From Heterocephalus glaber (Eukaryota; Chordata; Mammalia; Rodentia; Bathyergidae): a stretch of 64,000 bases of DNA. The DNA lies in the NCBI RefSeq assembly GCF_000247695.1, contig NW_004624776.1, forward strand, positions 11,177,113 through 11,241,112, given 5' to 3'. Below the pieces are notes generated by a model. The model was given only the letters and a program-made list of their open reading frames with translations, was not told the DNA's origin and searched no databases. Both the position numbers and the translations under genes were made by a program. Shown here piece after piece: positions 27,990 to 39,329 of this stretch. Positions within the stretch are counted from its first letter, which is position 1, and each line of letters opens with the position of its first letter.

Positions 27990-28345
27990 AATAACCTTTC
28001 ATTACTATAACAAAACAGCTGAGATAATTTTCTTATGAGAGAAAAGATTATTTGGGTTCTCAGTTTTGGAGATTCCCATCTGTGATCAGTTAGCCACATT
28101 GCTTTGGGTCTGGAGTGAGGCAGTACATACTAGCATGAGCAGGAGGTGAAGCAAAGCTACCACTTTGTGTCCTGGAAGCAAAAGAGGGGTAAGTCCCACT
28201 GTCTCCCTCAAGGGCACACCCTCAATGACCAGAAGACCTCCCTCCTCCTTAAAATTCTCTCACCTTCCAGTGGTGCCACATTTGGAACCCATCCTTTAAC
28301 ACGTGGACTTTTGGGAGCCATTCAAGATCCAAACTATAATAAAAT
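27990..28345 (-). mobile_element. ERVL-MaLR LTR
   Basis: CATTACTATAACAAAACAGC, GTGATCAGTTAGCCACATTG and GGGAGCCATTCAAGATCCAAAC follow the antisense MaLR pattern also seen at 34018 and 56365. Confidence 0.7.
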
Positions 28346-28461
28346 TCTTAAGAAATCTAAGGTTTTCAGAAGAAAGAATTCTCAACATGTAACTTGGAGA
28401 CACTGAATTTTTTCTAGCCTTTTGTCTCAAGATTACAACTCAACTCTTATCTGAAACTCCA

Positions 28462-28502
28462 GATAGACAGATAGATAGATAGACAGATAGATAGATACAT
28501 AG
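28462..28502. repeat. (GATA)n microsatellite
   Basis: Repeated AGATAGATAGACAGATAGAT units over about 40 bp. Confidence 0.85.
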
Positions 28503-28885
28503 AATACAGTGGGATGGATGGATACTTAGGTAGATACACAGACACATATATAGATTAATTCCCTACTGGTTGTTTCTTTTCGGCAAACCCTAAGACATAT
28601 GCTTGCATCATACTTAGGAAAATCTTCCCCATTCTGAGATTCCTAAAACAATTTTCTCTTGCAATTTCTTTTTATGCTTTCATGTTTTCCATGTTTTTAA
28701 ATGTTCATTGTTCATCCATTTGCTTTTTATTTTGTTATGCATAATGTATGAATAGGAATATCAATTAGTTTTATTCCCAGATAGAAAAATGCCATTTTGA
28801 TCTGTAAATTTTAGGTAAATCCAAAGTAGGGAAAGTGGTTTTATGACATGGTCTATAAGCTGGCTTAGAAAACAATGACAACTGC
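28503..28885. other. No gene or confident repeat seen
   Basis: AT-rich sequence without a recognisable pattern. Confidence 0.4.
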
Positions 28886-28934
28886 CTCGAAAGCGCAAGG
28901 TCCTGAGTTCGATCCCCAATAACCCCGCCCCCGA

Positions 28935-28974
<40 letters not shown>

Positions 28975-28976
28975 AA
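28886..28976 (+). repeat. 5'-truncated ID-type SINE with a (GAAA)n tail
   Basis: CTCGAAAGCGCAAGGTCCTG and GTTCGATCCCC are the 3' half of an ID SINE. It passes through a C-rich stretch into about eleven GAAA units (28933-28976). Confidence 0.8.
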
Positions 28977-29704
28977 ACAATGACAAAAGAAAAGTTTCAG
29001 AAACACTTTGGGGGAATGGACTGTTGATATTTAAAAACAAAGGAAAACAAAACAAAAAAGGCTCCACACATAACTGTTTTGCATGTGCAAAATTGTATTG
29101 GGTCAAAGAAGAGATCTTTAGCTAATAAAAAAGAAAGAATAGAAAACATACATTAGATATTCAGAAAATACTAGCCTAGAAATATAAAGCATTAACAAAA
29201 TAAAATTAATATATTAAGTTATAATTGTAATATTTCAGAAGTTTCTTTTTACATTCATATCTTAAAGAAACTGATTTTAGCTTATGTATATTTTATATGA
29301 AAGAAAACACCCAGAATTGATCATTGTATATAAAATTATATTCACTACTTTTGAACACATTCTTCTATGAATTATTTATATAAGCCAAATCTGGATGTTG
29401 TCACTTTTTTTTATCTTGTTTTAACTCTAGTTTTATTTTAAGAGGCAAACAAACAAACAAAAATATTTTCCAAACAGCACATTGTGGGGGGGGGGGAAGC
29501 CATGAACACTTATTATTCTATAAGCAAATCAAAATTGAGCCACACTCTGTGTATATAGCATCTTAAATATATTATCACCTTTGATGTAAGTACTCATGTA
29601 CTACATGGTCACCAGATTTAAAAGTATGTTTTTGTGGATTGCAGCCAATTTTGGGGAAAAGTGAAGTCCTTATTAAGTATTCACTGTTTAATATTTAAAA
29701 CAAA
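28977..29704. other. No gene or confident repeat seen
   Basis: Very AT-rich, with a G-run near 29486-29497. No coding or repeat family recognised. Confidence 0.4.
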
Positions 29705-29805
29705 ACACTTTGGATGACTGCGGGAGGCTGAAACAGGAGGATCACAAGTTTGAGCCCAGCCTGGGCAACATAATGATTTAGTGAGACTCAGTCTCAAAAT
29801 AGAGA
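29705..29805 (+). repeat. B1-type SINE, 5'-truncated
   Basis: GGGAGGCTGAAACAGGAGGA through GAGACTCAGTCTCAAAATAG. Confidence 0.7.
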
Positions 29806-30439
29806 TTCAGTTCCTAGTATGGGGAGGAGGGCTGGGCGGTGGGGACAAACCAAAACAAAAATGATTTGAGGAATATGAATATTTTGAGGAAACATGTATT
29901 ACTTCATGGAAACTACTTTGAAGTACAAAAACTCAGTTATAGGAGTCTTGAAGTGTTTGCCTAAAAATAAACAAATAAGTAAATAAATAGGTAATAATTT
30001 TTGAAAACTTTACAAGGTAGATGTGTGTTGCTGCTTAGATGATGCTAGTAAGTGCTTTCAACCTCCACCCTGCCTTTCGGTTGAAACACTTTGGAGGGAG
30101 AGAAGAAGAAAAACAAACAGTGGTATTTTACTCAAAAACAGCTGGAAAATAGCCCATCCCATTGTTTTGGTCTGGGCCCAGTTAGAGAAGTTTCTCACTG
30201 CCAGCAGGTGGCCAGCCTACTCCAGGACATGGGACATCTCAATGTCTCACAATTGACTATCAACATTGCTATGGTATGTATGCATTGATTCTACATGATT
30301 CAGTCTTTTCTACACAGTTTCATCAAAATTCCATGGCTCCAGCAGCCTTGTTTCTAGCAGCTAAAGTGGAAGAACAGCCAAAAAAAAATCAGAACATGTC
30401 ATCAAATTAGACATGCCTATCTTCATCCACAGGAGTCAC
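29806..30439. other. No gene or confident repeat seen
   Basis: Short open frames without recognisable protein pattern. Confidence 0.4.
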
Positions 30440-31590
30440 ATCCTGACACTAGGAGTGAGTAAGACTGAAAGATACAGAACAGCAAAAAGAATAGAAACAT
30501 CTAATCTGCTAGAAGATGAAATAAGTAAAACTCTTAAGACATAGGTGTAGGCAAAAACTTTCTGAACAGAACCCCAGTTGCACAAGAAATAATACCAAGA
30601 ATCAACAAGTGGGATCACATTAAATTAAAAAGTTTCTGCACAGCAAATGAAACAACCAACAGAGTGAAGAGATAGCCTACAGAATAGGAAAAAAAATTTG
30701 CCAGCTACTCCTCAAAGGACTAATATCTAGAATATAAAATAATCCGCCCAAATTTAAAGACCCAATCAAAAAATGGGCATCTGAAATGAATAGACACTTC
30801 TCAGATGAAGAAATATGGACAGCCATTAAATACATGAAAAAATGTTCAGCATTTCTGGCCATTCAAGAAATGTAAATTAAAAGAACATGGCGATTCCATT
30901 TCATTCTAGAAAGAATGGCCATTAACAAGAAATCAACCAATAACTAATACAGGAGAGGCTGTGAGGGAGAAGGAACATTTCTTCATTGTTGGTAGGACTG
31001 TAAATTGGTAAAACCACTATGGAAATCAGTATGGAGATTCTTCAAAAAACTAAAAATAGAAATTCCATTTTACCCAGCTATTCCCCTTCCAGGTATCTTC
31101 CCAAAAGAGTTGAAGACATCACAGTGATGTGTGCATACCCATGTTATAGTAGCACAATTCATAATACCTAAATCTTGGAAGCAGCAGTATGTCCATCAAC
31201 AGATGAACGGATAAAGAAAATGTGGTATTTGTGCACAATAGAGTACTACTCTGCCATAATGAAAGACAAACTTGAGTGTTTGAAGGAAAATAGGTGAACC
31301 TGGAGATCATAATATTAAGTGAAATAAATCACACCCACAAGCTTAAATATCACATGGTTTCTCTTACATGAGAAACCCAATATATAAATAAAGTACAAAA
31401 TAAAAGACAGGAGGAAAAAAGAGAGAAAAAGTTACTGTAATCTAGCATAGACAGCATATCTAAAAATGTACTTTGATTTAGTATAATTGTCTTATGTGTT
31501 CTATATGGCTTTTTGATCTGTTTGTCTGGATGTTGATTTGTATGTATCATAATTAACTTTATAAGGACTTATAAATAAATGAATTTTTTA
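30440..31590 (+). mobile_element. L1 3' end with a different 3'UTR
   Basis: ORF2 C-terminal sequence (ATAGGTGTAGGCAAAAACTT, GAAAAAATGTTCAGCATTTC, CACAATAGAGTACTACTCTGC). The 3'UTR has only a short purine stretch (31405-31430) followed by unrelated AT-rich sequence, unlike the other copies. Confidence 0.8.
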
Positions 31591-31615
31591 AACTATAAAT
31601 TAAAAATGATGCTTC

Positions 31616-31768
31616 TGGCCGGGCATGGTGGTGCATGCCTGTAATCTCAGCACTCAAGAGGCTGAGGCAGGAGGATCAATGTGAGTTAGAGACCACCCTG
31701 GGCTACATAATAAGTTCAAGTCCAGCCTGAATTACATAGAGAGACCCTGTCTCAAAATCCCAAAAAGA
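31616..31768 (+). repeat. B1-type SINE
   Basis: GGCCGGGCATGGTGGTGCATG through GAGACCCTGTCTCAAAATCCC, with the duplicated CTACATAATAAGTTCAAG block. Confidence 0.92.
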
Positions 31769-31805
31769 ACGATGCTTCATATTTCAAGTTATGTTGTCAA
31801 GATTT

Positions 31806-31888
31806 GGGCCGGGGATTTAGCTCAGTGGTTCTGCTGCCTGCCTTGCAAGCACAAGGTCCTGCGTTCGATTCCTGTTACAAAAAAAATA
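31806..31888 (+). repeat. ID-type SINE
   Basis: GGGCCGGGGATTTAGCTCAG, GCAAGCACAAGGTCCTGCG, GTTCGATTCCTGTTAC and an A-rich tail. Confidence 0.9.
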
Positions 31889-32539
31889 AATTAAATTATT
31901 TGGGGGATTCCTGCCCAGGCATTGACCTGGAGCTGAGGAGGGTGTTTTGCCCACCAGCCCTCAATGTCAGTGTGTATCTTATAATTTTGATTTTGCACCA
32001 GTGCAGTGATGCCCTGATTCAAACCAGCTGAGCACTTCAGACTCTGTATTTCATTCTGCCCTTTATTAAATCTTAACATCCACCACAAAATGCCCTTTAG
32101 CAAAAGACAAATTGCAAGCTGTTGGGAAGATAATCTGTTGGGTGAAAGTAGTCAAGATGCTGATTTGAGAGGTATGAGTCTTCCCTGGGTGAATTTAGTT
32201 TGTTCACTGAGGAACATTGTGAAATAACATTAAACAACATTTTGGAATTACTTTCCCCACAAAGTAGAAATGAGAATATAATTCTATAACTAAACCCCCC
32301 CCCAAAAAAGAGTTACTTATAGAGTTTAAAATAATATTTTGGATTTCAGTGCAAAGCAATTCAAAATCAAAATTTAGCCTCAATAGGTGTGCTTTTCTCA
32401 CTACACTATTGGATATGGTCAAATGACTCCACATACCTGAAAAAACAAAACACAACAACAATAACAAAAAAGACTAAAATTAAGCAAGGGCAGAATGCAA
32501 CTCGTTTGAAATAACCAACAAGTACACACGTAGAAGTGA
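31889..32539. other. No gene or confident repeat seen
   Basis: Unique-looking sequence between an ID SINE and a Tigger-type element. Confidence 0.4.
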
Positions 32540-33017
32540 AGACACCTGATATGCACCAGTTTACGTGACAGCCTGGTCGTGTCAGCACATTGACAGCTCG
32601 GCAGCCCAAGAAGCCATCTTTCCTAGGTTTCAGTTGTCCATGGTGAACCTTACTGAGTACAGTAAAATAAGGTATTCTGTGAAAAACATACACTTTCACA
32701 TGACATGTATTAGAGTATAAAATTTTTTTGTTTTTGGTACGGGGGGTTGAACTCGTGGCCTTGTGCTTCCAAGCCAGGCGCTGGAACCACTAAGCTAAAT
32801 CCCCAGCCCTGTTATAGTATAATCTTATAAGTGTTCTATTTTATTGTTATTGTCATTCATCTCTTATGTGCTTAACTTATAAATTAACTCTATCATAGGT
32901 GTGAATATATAGGAAAAAAACATCGTGTACATATATAAGGTTGCATATATCTGCAGTTTCAGGGACCCACAGGGGGTCTTGGGACATATGCCCCGTGAAT
33001 AAGGGGGGACTACTGTA
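32540..33017. mobile_element. Tigger/pogo-type non-autonomous DNA element
   Basis: ACAGCTCGGCAGCCCAAGAAG, ACCTTACTGAGTACAGTAA, TTATAAATTAACTCTATCATAG and the end GTGAATAAGGGGGGACTACTG match a recalled pogo-family MER element. An ID SINE splits it at 32724-32809. Confidence 0.65.
32724..32809 (-). repeat. ID-type SINE
   Basis: GGTACGGGGGGTTGAACTC through CACTAAGCTAAATCCCCAGC, inserted in the Tigger-type element. Confidence 0.88.
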
Positions 33018-33505
33018 GTTTCTTTTTAAATTGATATTTTACAAAAGTAATCAGTTTTTGGAAGAAAAGGCATAGAGGGCCATATAAGCATAAGAATAAA
33101 ATAATCTTACCAGCCAGGCATAAACACTGTTTCTAGCCCTCCTCTTTCTTTTCTTCTACACACATTGTACAACAATACATGCTTTCTTAAGGGAGGTGCA
33201 TGGTTACAAACTGGCGAAGTGCTTCTGTAGAGAATGTCTGAGGAGTAAATATTTGATATGCTATAATTTGACTATTTATTTGCCTTTATTACATGTAAAT
33301 TTTGAATTCTGTGACCAGTGATTTCAATTTTATCTTCCATTTTCAAGGTTTACTATTAATAATAATAATTAATGCCCCTTTTATGCAACACACCTATTTG
33401 TACCTCAACAAAAGCAAATTTCTTATTTGCCTTACACCTCTTTTGGTACACTTAGAAGTTTATTTCCTTTCATTGCCAGTATTATAGTATTTGTTTTTGT
33501 TTTAA
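33018..33505. other. No gene or confident repeat seen
   Basis: AT-rich sequence; nothing recognised. Confidence 0.4.
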
Positions 33506-33595
33506 TTCTAGAATTTTTTTCTGGTACTGGGGATTGAACTCAGGATCTTGCACTTGTGAGGCAGGCACGGCACCACTGAGCTAAATCTCCAGCCC
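33506..33595 (-). repeat. ID-type SINE with 14-bp target-site duplication
   Basis: GGTACTGGGGATTGAACTC through CACTGAGCTAAATCTCCAGC. The flanks are TGTTTTTGTTTTAA at 33492-33505 and 33596-33609. Confidence 0.92.
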
Positions 33596-33605
33596 TGTTT
33601 TTGTT

Positions 33606-33850
33606 TTAAATTGGAATGCTTCTTGCCTCATTTTAAGCTTTAAATTATTATTTTAAGTTTCTCCCAGATGAAGTACTCTTGACTAATATTTGGAATTGTG
33701 CTACTTCCAGTCTGTGCCAGGTGTACTGTCCTTTCCAGTAAGATTTCCAGTAGGATTTCCAGCAGCATCTTGTAGTGAAATCTGCATATAATCTTTCCCA
33801 CCTGAAAGTGTCTTTATATTTCCACAAATTTTATAACATGATTTAAAATG
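33606..33850 (-). mobile_element. Possible old L1 fragment
   Basis: Repeated TTTCCAGTAGGATTTCCAGC and CTGAAAGTGTCTTTATATTTCC resemble antisense L1M ORF2. Weak call. Confidence 0.35.
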
Positions 33851-33856
33851 GGAGAG

Positions 33857-33925
33857 GGGCTGGTGACATAGTGGTAGTACACTTGCCTAACACGTGCAAG
33901 ACCCTGGGTTTGAATACCCAGCAAC
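33857..33925 (+). repeat. ID-type SINE, older subtype
   Basis: GGGGCTGGTGACATAGTGGTAG through ATACCCAGCAACAT and an A-tail. Confidence 0.75.
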
Positions 33926-34017
33926 ATAGAAAAAAAAGAGGGAGGATTGAGCGGGGAAAGAAAAAAAAATATCATCATATTCACACTATTTCTAACCTAC
34001 TTTTTCTCTTTAGCAAC

Positions 34018-34365
34018 TGTCTTAGTTACTTTCTTGTTACTGGGACAAAATACTCAACACCCACAATTTAAGGAGGAAGTTTATTTTAGTTTACAGTTTC
34101 AGTGCGTTTAGTCCATGATCAGCTGAAGGGCCCAGCAGGGGAAGGCTGTTCACAGCAGCCAGGACACAGAAAGAGAAGGAGTAGTTGGAGAGGGAGATGT
34201 ATACTTCCAGGTCATGGCCCCAGCGACCCTGTCCTCTGACCAGGCCTGCCTCCCAAAAGCACATTTAGTTATGGATTCATCCAGGACTTAATCCACTGAT
34301 AAGTATAGCAACTCTATGATGCAATTACCTTCCAAAAGCCCCACCTCTGAACACGAGACCTTTTT
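34018..34365 (-). mobile_element. ERVL-MaLR LTR (first part, split)
   Basis: TGTCTTAGTTACTTTCTTGTTAC, GGAAGTTTATTTTAGTTTACAG and CAATTACCTTCCAAAAGCC. The LTR resumes at about 35147 (GATCTAAACTATAACA) after a retrocopy insertion. Confidence 0.8.
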
Positions 34366-35146
34366 TTTGTCTTAAGAAATATTTTTAATAAAAATGATTC
34401 AACTTTATTATTTTTCCCCTCGAAGACAATTTTAAACAAGTATGGAAGATAGACTAATGGAAATAATGTAATACACGCAGGTTCAAAGGTACCCTAAAAG
34501 GGCCTATAGACCTGGATGTTTTAAACTTTTGAACATATTTTGTTTCATCACAGCAATACATCAACCATAATAAGGCACACTGAAGCAGACAACTGGTTAT
34601 CCCGTTATATAATTTGACACAGAAGCTTAGGATACTACTTAACAATTGTGTAAAAAATTAGTTCTATAAAACTTTTGAGAAGCTAGAGTTTAGCTATGAT
34701 ACATTTCAAAATATAGTCCCCCAATGTTTCTGTTTTGTTTTGTTTGTTTTGTTTTGTTTTTTGGTACCGGGCATCGAACTTGAGTCCTTGCGCTTGCGCA
34801 GCAGGCGGCAAAACCACTGAGCTATATCCCCGGCCCCTGTTTTTGTTTAGTATATACCAAAGAAGGTTCATCTTGGAATATAAATGCAATCAGCCATAAT
34901 GTGAAGGTGTTCTGCATTTTCAATGGCACCGAGTCTTGCTCTTTGGTACAATGCATGATATAAAATGACAAGAACTTGGCAACAGGAGAAGTCATCTAGA
35001 TTCATCACAAAATAGCAACTAAGAGATTTCTAACAACAGTGAATATGTATAAGTAGTATCATCCACTCTGGCTTAGATATTGACCTTATATTTTACCATG
35101 AATGTCAGTAACTGTGGCCATCTGCCACATATATAGAATCTGTGGC
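34366..35146 (-). pseudogene. Unidentified 3'UTR-like retrocopy inserted in the MaLR LTR
   Basis: The block starts on the plus strand with a T-run. Read on the minus strand it ends with AATAAAGTTGAATC and then an A-run, so it has a poly(A) signal and tail. It contains no usable reading frame and interrupts an LTR cleanly, which is what a truncated processed copy of an mRNA 3'UTR looks like. I do not recognise the source gene. An antisense ID SINE (34735-34837) sits inside it. An ordinary unclassified LINE/SINE tail remains possible. Confidence 0.5.
34735..34837 (-). repeat. ID-type SINE with (TTTTG)n tail
   Basis: A TTTTG-rich tail, then GGTACCGGGCATCGAACTTG through CACTGAGCTATATCCCCGGC. The flanks share CTGTTTTTGTTT-like sequence. 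Confidence 0.9.
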
Positions 35147-35177
35147 GACTTTTGAGGGATGTGCTAGATCTAAACTA

Positions 35178-35796
35178 TAACAGCAACACATTAACAACAT
35201 TTCCCTTATTATCAACATGCCTAGCTATAGTAGGAAATAACATTTAGTTATGTGAAGGAGAACACTGTCCTGATTCAGTGTTAAATCCATGAAAACTACT
35301 GGATTGTTCCTGACCTTTGAAATGTGGAGCTGATGGATCGCTACATAGTCAAGGGGTTTCCAGAAGGTGCTGCCCACAGGGAGGCCTCCCCTTCTTGCTT
35401 GTTCTCAGATGACTCCTCCCTTCCTGAGATCAGCCTCTCTCCATGCTGTGAATTCTCTGCTCCAAGAAGTTGCTCTCGGTTCCAGATCTCTACTCCCATC
35501 TAAATCCATTAGGGGACTGGATGGACCTGGGCCATGGGGGTCAGCAGACTCAGGTGTCGGCCAAAGCCTTGCTGCTTAATTGCTTCATGGCAGAAGACAA
35601 GCCTGTTTCTTGTTCCTCCATTTCCTCACCTACATTATAAGAATTATGGTGCTACCTCACCAACTTGGTGTGAATATCAACAAATGTGAAATTCTCAGTT
35701 CAGTGTCTGTGGCAAAATTAGATTCAATACTATGTTACCTGGTAGTTGATAAACAGAGTGATTCATTCAATGAACACTGAGACTCTGCAAAGTGCC
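35178..35796. other. No gene or confident repeat seen
   Basis: Unique-looking sequence. A 70-codon open frame at 35367-35579 has no recognisable pattern. Confidence 0.4.
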
Positions 35797-36055
35797 TGTG
35801 TTAGTCAGCTTTCAGTTACTGTGTCAAAATACCTGAAATAAACAAGGTAAAAGAAGGAAAGGTTTATTTTGCCTCTGAGTTTCAGTCTACTGAAATGACC
35901 CAAATGATCCAAATGATCCCCAGTGACCTAACTTCCTCGCACTATGTTCCACTTCTTAAAGATTCTGCCACCTCTCAGTAGTGCCCACAGCCTGGCTATC
36001 AGGCCTTTATCATATTCACCGTTGGGGAACTTTTAAGATTTAAATAGTAACAATG
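35797..36055 (-). mobile_element. ERVL-MaLR LTR, target of the hAT insertion
   Basis: TGTGTTAGTCAGCTTTCAGTTAC, AAAATACCTGAAATAAAC and AAGATTTAAATAGTAACAATG give the antisense MaLR pattern with an internal deletion. The hAT element starts right after its end. Confidence 0.75.
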
Positions 36056-36652
36056 CTCAAGGGCAGGGATGGTGAAACTTTTACAGACTGAGTGCCCAAA
36101 CTGCAACCCAAAACCCACTTATTTATCACAAAGTGCCAACACTGCAATTAAACCTGAACACTGAGGTTTTAGTTTAGAAAAAAAACAACTAAGACGTTTA
36201 CATTTTTATCTTAAAAGAAAAACACAGTAACAGAGCTTTCAACGATACAAACAGCTTTTTATTGAAAGGTAAAGTTTGCACTTGGCATGCTTTTGCACAA
36301 TTAGCGTGATCTTTGCTGTTGTACACATGCTAATAATTTGTCAAACCTTGGCTCACACTTCCTTAGTTTGAAAGCAATACATTCAGCACTCAGGTCACCT
36401 GTTAGTCTGTTTCTTATATCAGATTTGATGTAATTCATGCTGCTCATAAGCATAAGATGATCCAAAAGAAAAAAAGTAAGAAAAGCAACCCCAAGGGCTT
36501 TCATTGACTTAAAATTGTTTGGCAGAGAATTCCCCACTTTAAAGATTTCATTTTCAGAACTACCAACTGTGCTGTCCTTTGTCACCCCTTCACACTCTGT
36601 CTTCTCTATCACCTCAAGTGTTGCACACAGGCCATAGAATTTATTTTTCCAG

Positions 36653-36740
36653 GGCCGGGGATTTAGCTCAGTGGTTTCGCCGCCTGCTGCTCAAACGCAA
36701 GGACCCGAGTTCGATCCCTGGTACCAAAAAAAAAAAAAAG
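36653..36740 (+). repeat. ID-type SINE with 16-bp target-site duplication
   Basis: GGCCGGGGATTTAGCTCAG through GATCCCTGGTACC and an A-tail. Perfect flanks GAATTTATTTTTCCAG at 36637-36652 and 36741-36756. Inserted in the hAT transposase, so younger than it. Confidence 0.96.
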
Positions 36741-37534
36741 GAATTTATTTTTCCAGATAGAGCTTTCTTAAAATTCCATTATTTCCAGATTTCCAAAATC
36801 TAACCAGTACAAGCAGGAAAGATCAAGTTCTTCAAATTTGGCTTTATCTGGAGAAATAAGAAAACACAGGGTTATCCCATCTTACAGAAGTGTAAAAATC
36901 TGTTACTGAAATTCTCCTTCACAGCTGCTGCAATGCTAGAAAATTCTCTGCAGATTTCCTGATGCCTTATAGGATTCTCTACAAATGTTGTAGAATTTTA
37001 TATATGCATATTTAGATTTGGAAAATATTTCAGCTGCTCACTTTCAAGTTCTCTTCCCAAAACCTGCAGTTTTCTCTCAAATGGTTTGATAACACAAAAC
37101 ATTCTTTCTGATTTTTTTATACCTTATAGTTTTTTGTTCAGTACATTGAAATGTGTAAAAAAAAATGTGTAAAAAAAAACAAACATGAAATTAAGCCATG
37201 CCATATCAGTGAGCTGTGGCTCTTCTAGCCCTTTTTTATTCATACTAAGCCTAATTTCATCTAAGCTTGCTACAGATCTCTCCAAGACATCCTCTGCTCA
37301 GGCACCAGCCATTATTGTACATAAGTAAAGGATTATACTGTGCTTAAACCTCAAGAAGTCCTTGAAGCTGTCAAAAATTAAAAGCACAAGTCATGATGTT
37401 ATTCATCATTTTGGGGGACATCTTTGTATCATCTGATTTTTTTGCTGCTTTCCCTGGCACAAAGAGCTTCTTGGTGTATAATACAATGAAACTGAATGAC
37501 TGGTTATTTTGCTTCTTTAACAAAGAACTATATG

Positions 37535-37690
37535 TGCCAAGTAGTTGCACATGCCTGTAATCCCAGCACTTGGGAGACTAAGGCAGGAGGATCACTGAGA
37601 GTTTGAGGCCATCCTGGGCTACATAGTGAGTTCAAGCCCAGCCTGAACTACATAGTGAGACCCTGTCTCAAAAATCAAAATAAAACAAAA
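37535..37690 (+). repeat. B1-type SINE in the hAT transposase
   Basis: TGCCAAGTAGTTGCACATGC through GAGACCCTGTCTCAAAAATC with the duplicated CTACATAGTGAGTTCAAGCC block. The flanks are AACTATATG and AACTGTATG (one mismatch). Confidence 0.93.
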
Positions 37691-39329
37691 AACTGTATGA
37701 AACCACATGTTGCCCCCACCATGCAAGATGCCCTGTCACTAGTAATTAAAACCACTTTTTCTGGTCTTACGTCTAAAGCCTCCATCACAGCATTGTAAAT
37801 ATTTATATCTTGAGTTCTTTCAGGCAAAGACACCGATTTCACCAGCTCTGCTCTTACGATGTCACCAACAGCATAACGCAAAATCACTGCTAGCCTTGCA
37901 TGATTATTTATATATGTGCTTTCATTCAAACACATGGGAGTAAGTAACAGGCTGCCTTTTGTAAGTCAGTGGTGAGCTGTTGACTAACACCACTTGCCAT
38001 GTGTAGGGCTTGATCTTTAATGGTATTTCTGCTAAATGGCATCTCAGATATGTGTTGCATCATTTTATCTTTCTTTGGAAAATCATGAAAAAGGGAATTA
38101 CTCCCTGACACTATGGCCATTTTAATAAAATCCTCATCAGAGAGGAGCTTATCATGTTTTGCTATGCACAGTGAAATTTGAAATCTGGCAGCTGGCAGAT
38201 TATCTGTTTTAGAAAGACAGTTGCAAAAACTAAGATACTGGAAATTATATTTCCTCAATTTCCCTTCCAGAAACTCTTTCCTTTCAGTTTCACCATGTTT
38301 GGGAACACTTTTGTGGTTGGTATCAGAGTGCCATCTGACACGATGTGTGACACACAACACTTTCATTACACAGAATACATTACTCTTTCCTGTTGCATTC
38401 AGTCATTCCAAATGACTCTGCCCAGGCCTCTTGGAATCATCTTCCACTATCTGTTCTCAGCTTTGCTTTATTTTCTGTAGTCATTTTTTGGTGTTCAATA
38501 CTTGGAGTCTACACAAACACAAAATTTTTTAAAAATATATGAAGCACCGAATACAAATCTATCCCTATAACAAAAATAGCTAACACTATTAGTTAACACT
38601 AAAGAATTAGATACTCCCTGAATCAAAAATCTACAGCAGTGATTCTCAGGTATGGTTCCTCTTGAATTTTCTGACCACCAGCACAAAGGAGCGATGTTCC
38701 ACTGACCACTAGCTTTTGGCTTGCTCTGAAAAAGATGTCTGAGTGCATTTCCTACCTTTGTGGGGGCTTCTTTTAAAATCACAGCCAATTCAAATATATA
38801 TCATTGCTCTTATTTTCATAAATTCTTCACAAACAACTAAATAGGATGTTGCCAGTTCAAATATGCAAGGACAGCACAACATTAAAAGAATCTCAGTCTC
38901 TTAATTAGAACATCTCTTTGCTAAATCTTAGATATTAAATTTCAATTTTTCATAAGAAAATTCAAAGCTAAAATCTTACATTAATAAAAATGAATGTATT
39001 AAAACTCATAGCCACTGTAAGCAAATATATATATCCTTGGCAGTGCCCTGATTGGTTGACTATGAAAAAACTCAGACAAGTAATAGCTAATGAGTGGCAG
39101 CTCATGACGTCATCACCTAGCGCTGCTACTCCTTTCTGAGCATGTGCATGGCCCCTTTGCATGCTGTTATCTGATGCCTGGCTGTTGGGGCAACTTGGCT
39201 CATGAGCCAACAGAGAGGGCTCTATGTGCCCACTGCAGCCCCTGCGCCATAGTTGCACCACTACTGCTCGAGGGGAAGCTGAAATAAATAAGTCGGAGGC
39301 CTTGCTGTTAGGAAGCTTATCACACATGA

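Larger units (their letters stand above)
36301..38470 (-). pseudogene. Decayed hAT transposase (Charlie/GTF2IRD2-like)
   Basis: Fragments in order on the minus strand: a BED-finger remnant with CILC (about 38400-38320); a long open stretch 38366-37926 containing FQISLCIAKHDKLLSDEDF and EMPFSRNTIKDQALHMASG; 37935-37675 with NNHARLAVILRYAVGDIVR and VSLPERTQDINIYNAVMEA; a heavily damaged middle; and the C-terminal dimerisation-type end 36612-36301 with SSMNYIKSDIRNRL. These match the transposase-derived half of GTF2IRD2 (family knowledge). The LDESTD-type motif that normally carries a catalytic aspartate reads LNESTY here. Frameshifts, stops and two SINE insertions make it non-functional. A domesticated gene is unlikely. 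Confidence 0.85.
36064..39266 (-). mobile_element. Full-length hAT (Charlie-group) DNA transposon, inactivated
   Basis: The element starts CAGGGATGGTGAAACT (36064) and ends with the inverted counterpart CAGTAGTGGTGCAACT read from 39266 on the minus strand, matching at 12 of 16 positions. It is flanked by ctcaaggg (36056-36063) and ctcgaggg (39267-39274), an 8-bp duplication with one mismatch, the hallmark length for hAT. Its single gene reads on the minus strand. The element landed in the end of a minus-strand MaLR LTR and was later hit by a B1 (37535-37690) and an ID SINE (36653-36740). Without these it is about 2.95 kb, the size of an autonomous element. Confidence 0.9.

Noticed and set aside
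28930..28976. CRISPR-like or other regular array
   Set aside because: It is a simple GAAA tetranucleotide repeat without spacers. No CRISPR array is expected or seen.
36301..38366. A domesticated transposase gene like GTF2IRD2 or ZBED5
   Set aside because: Frameshifts, stops, a changed LDESTD-type motif and two SINE insertions in the reading frame, with transposon ends still in place, mean a dead element and not a host gene.
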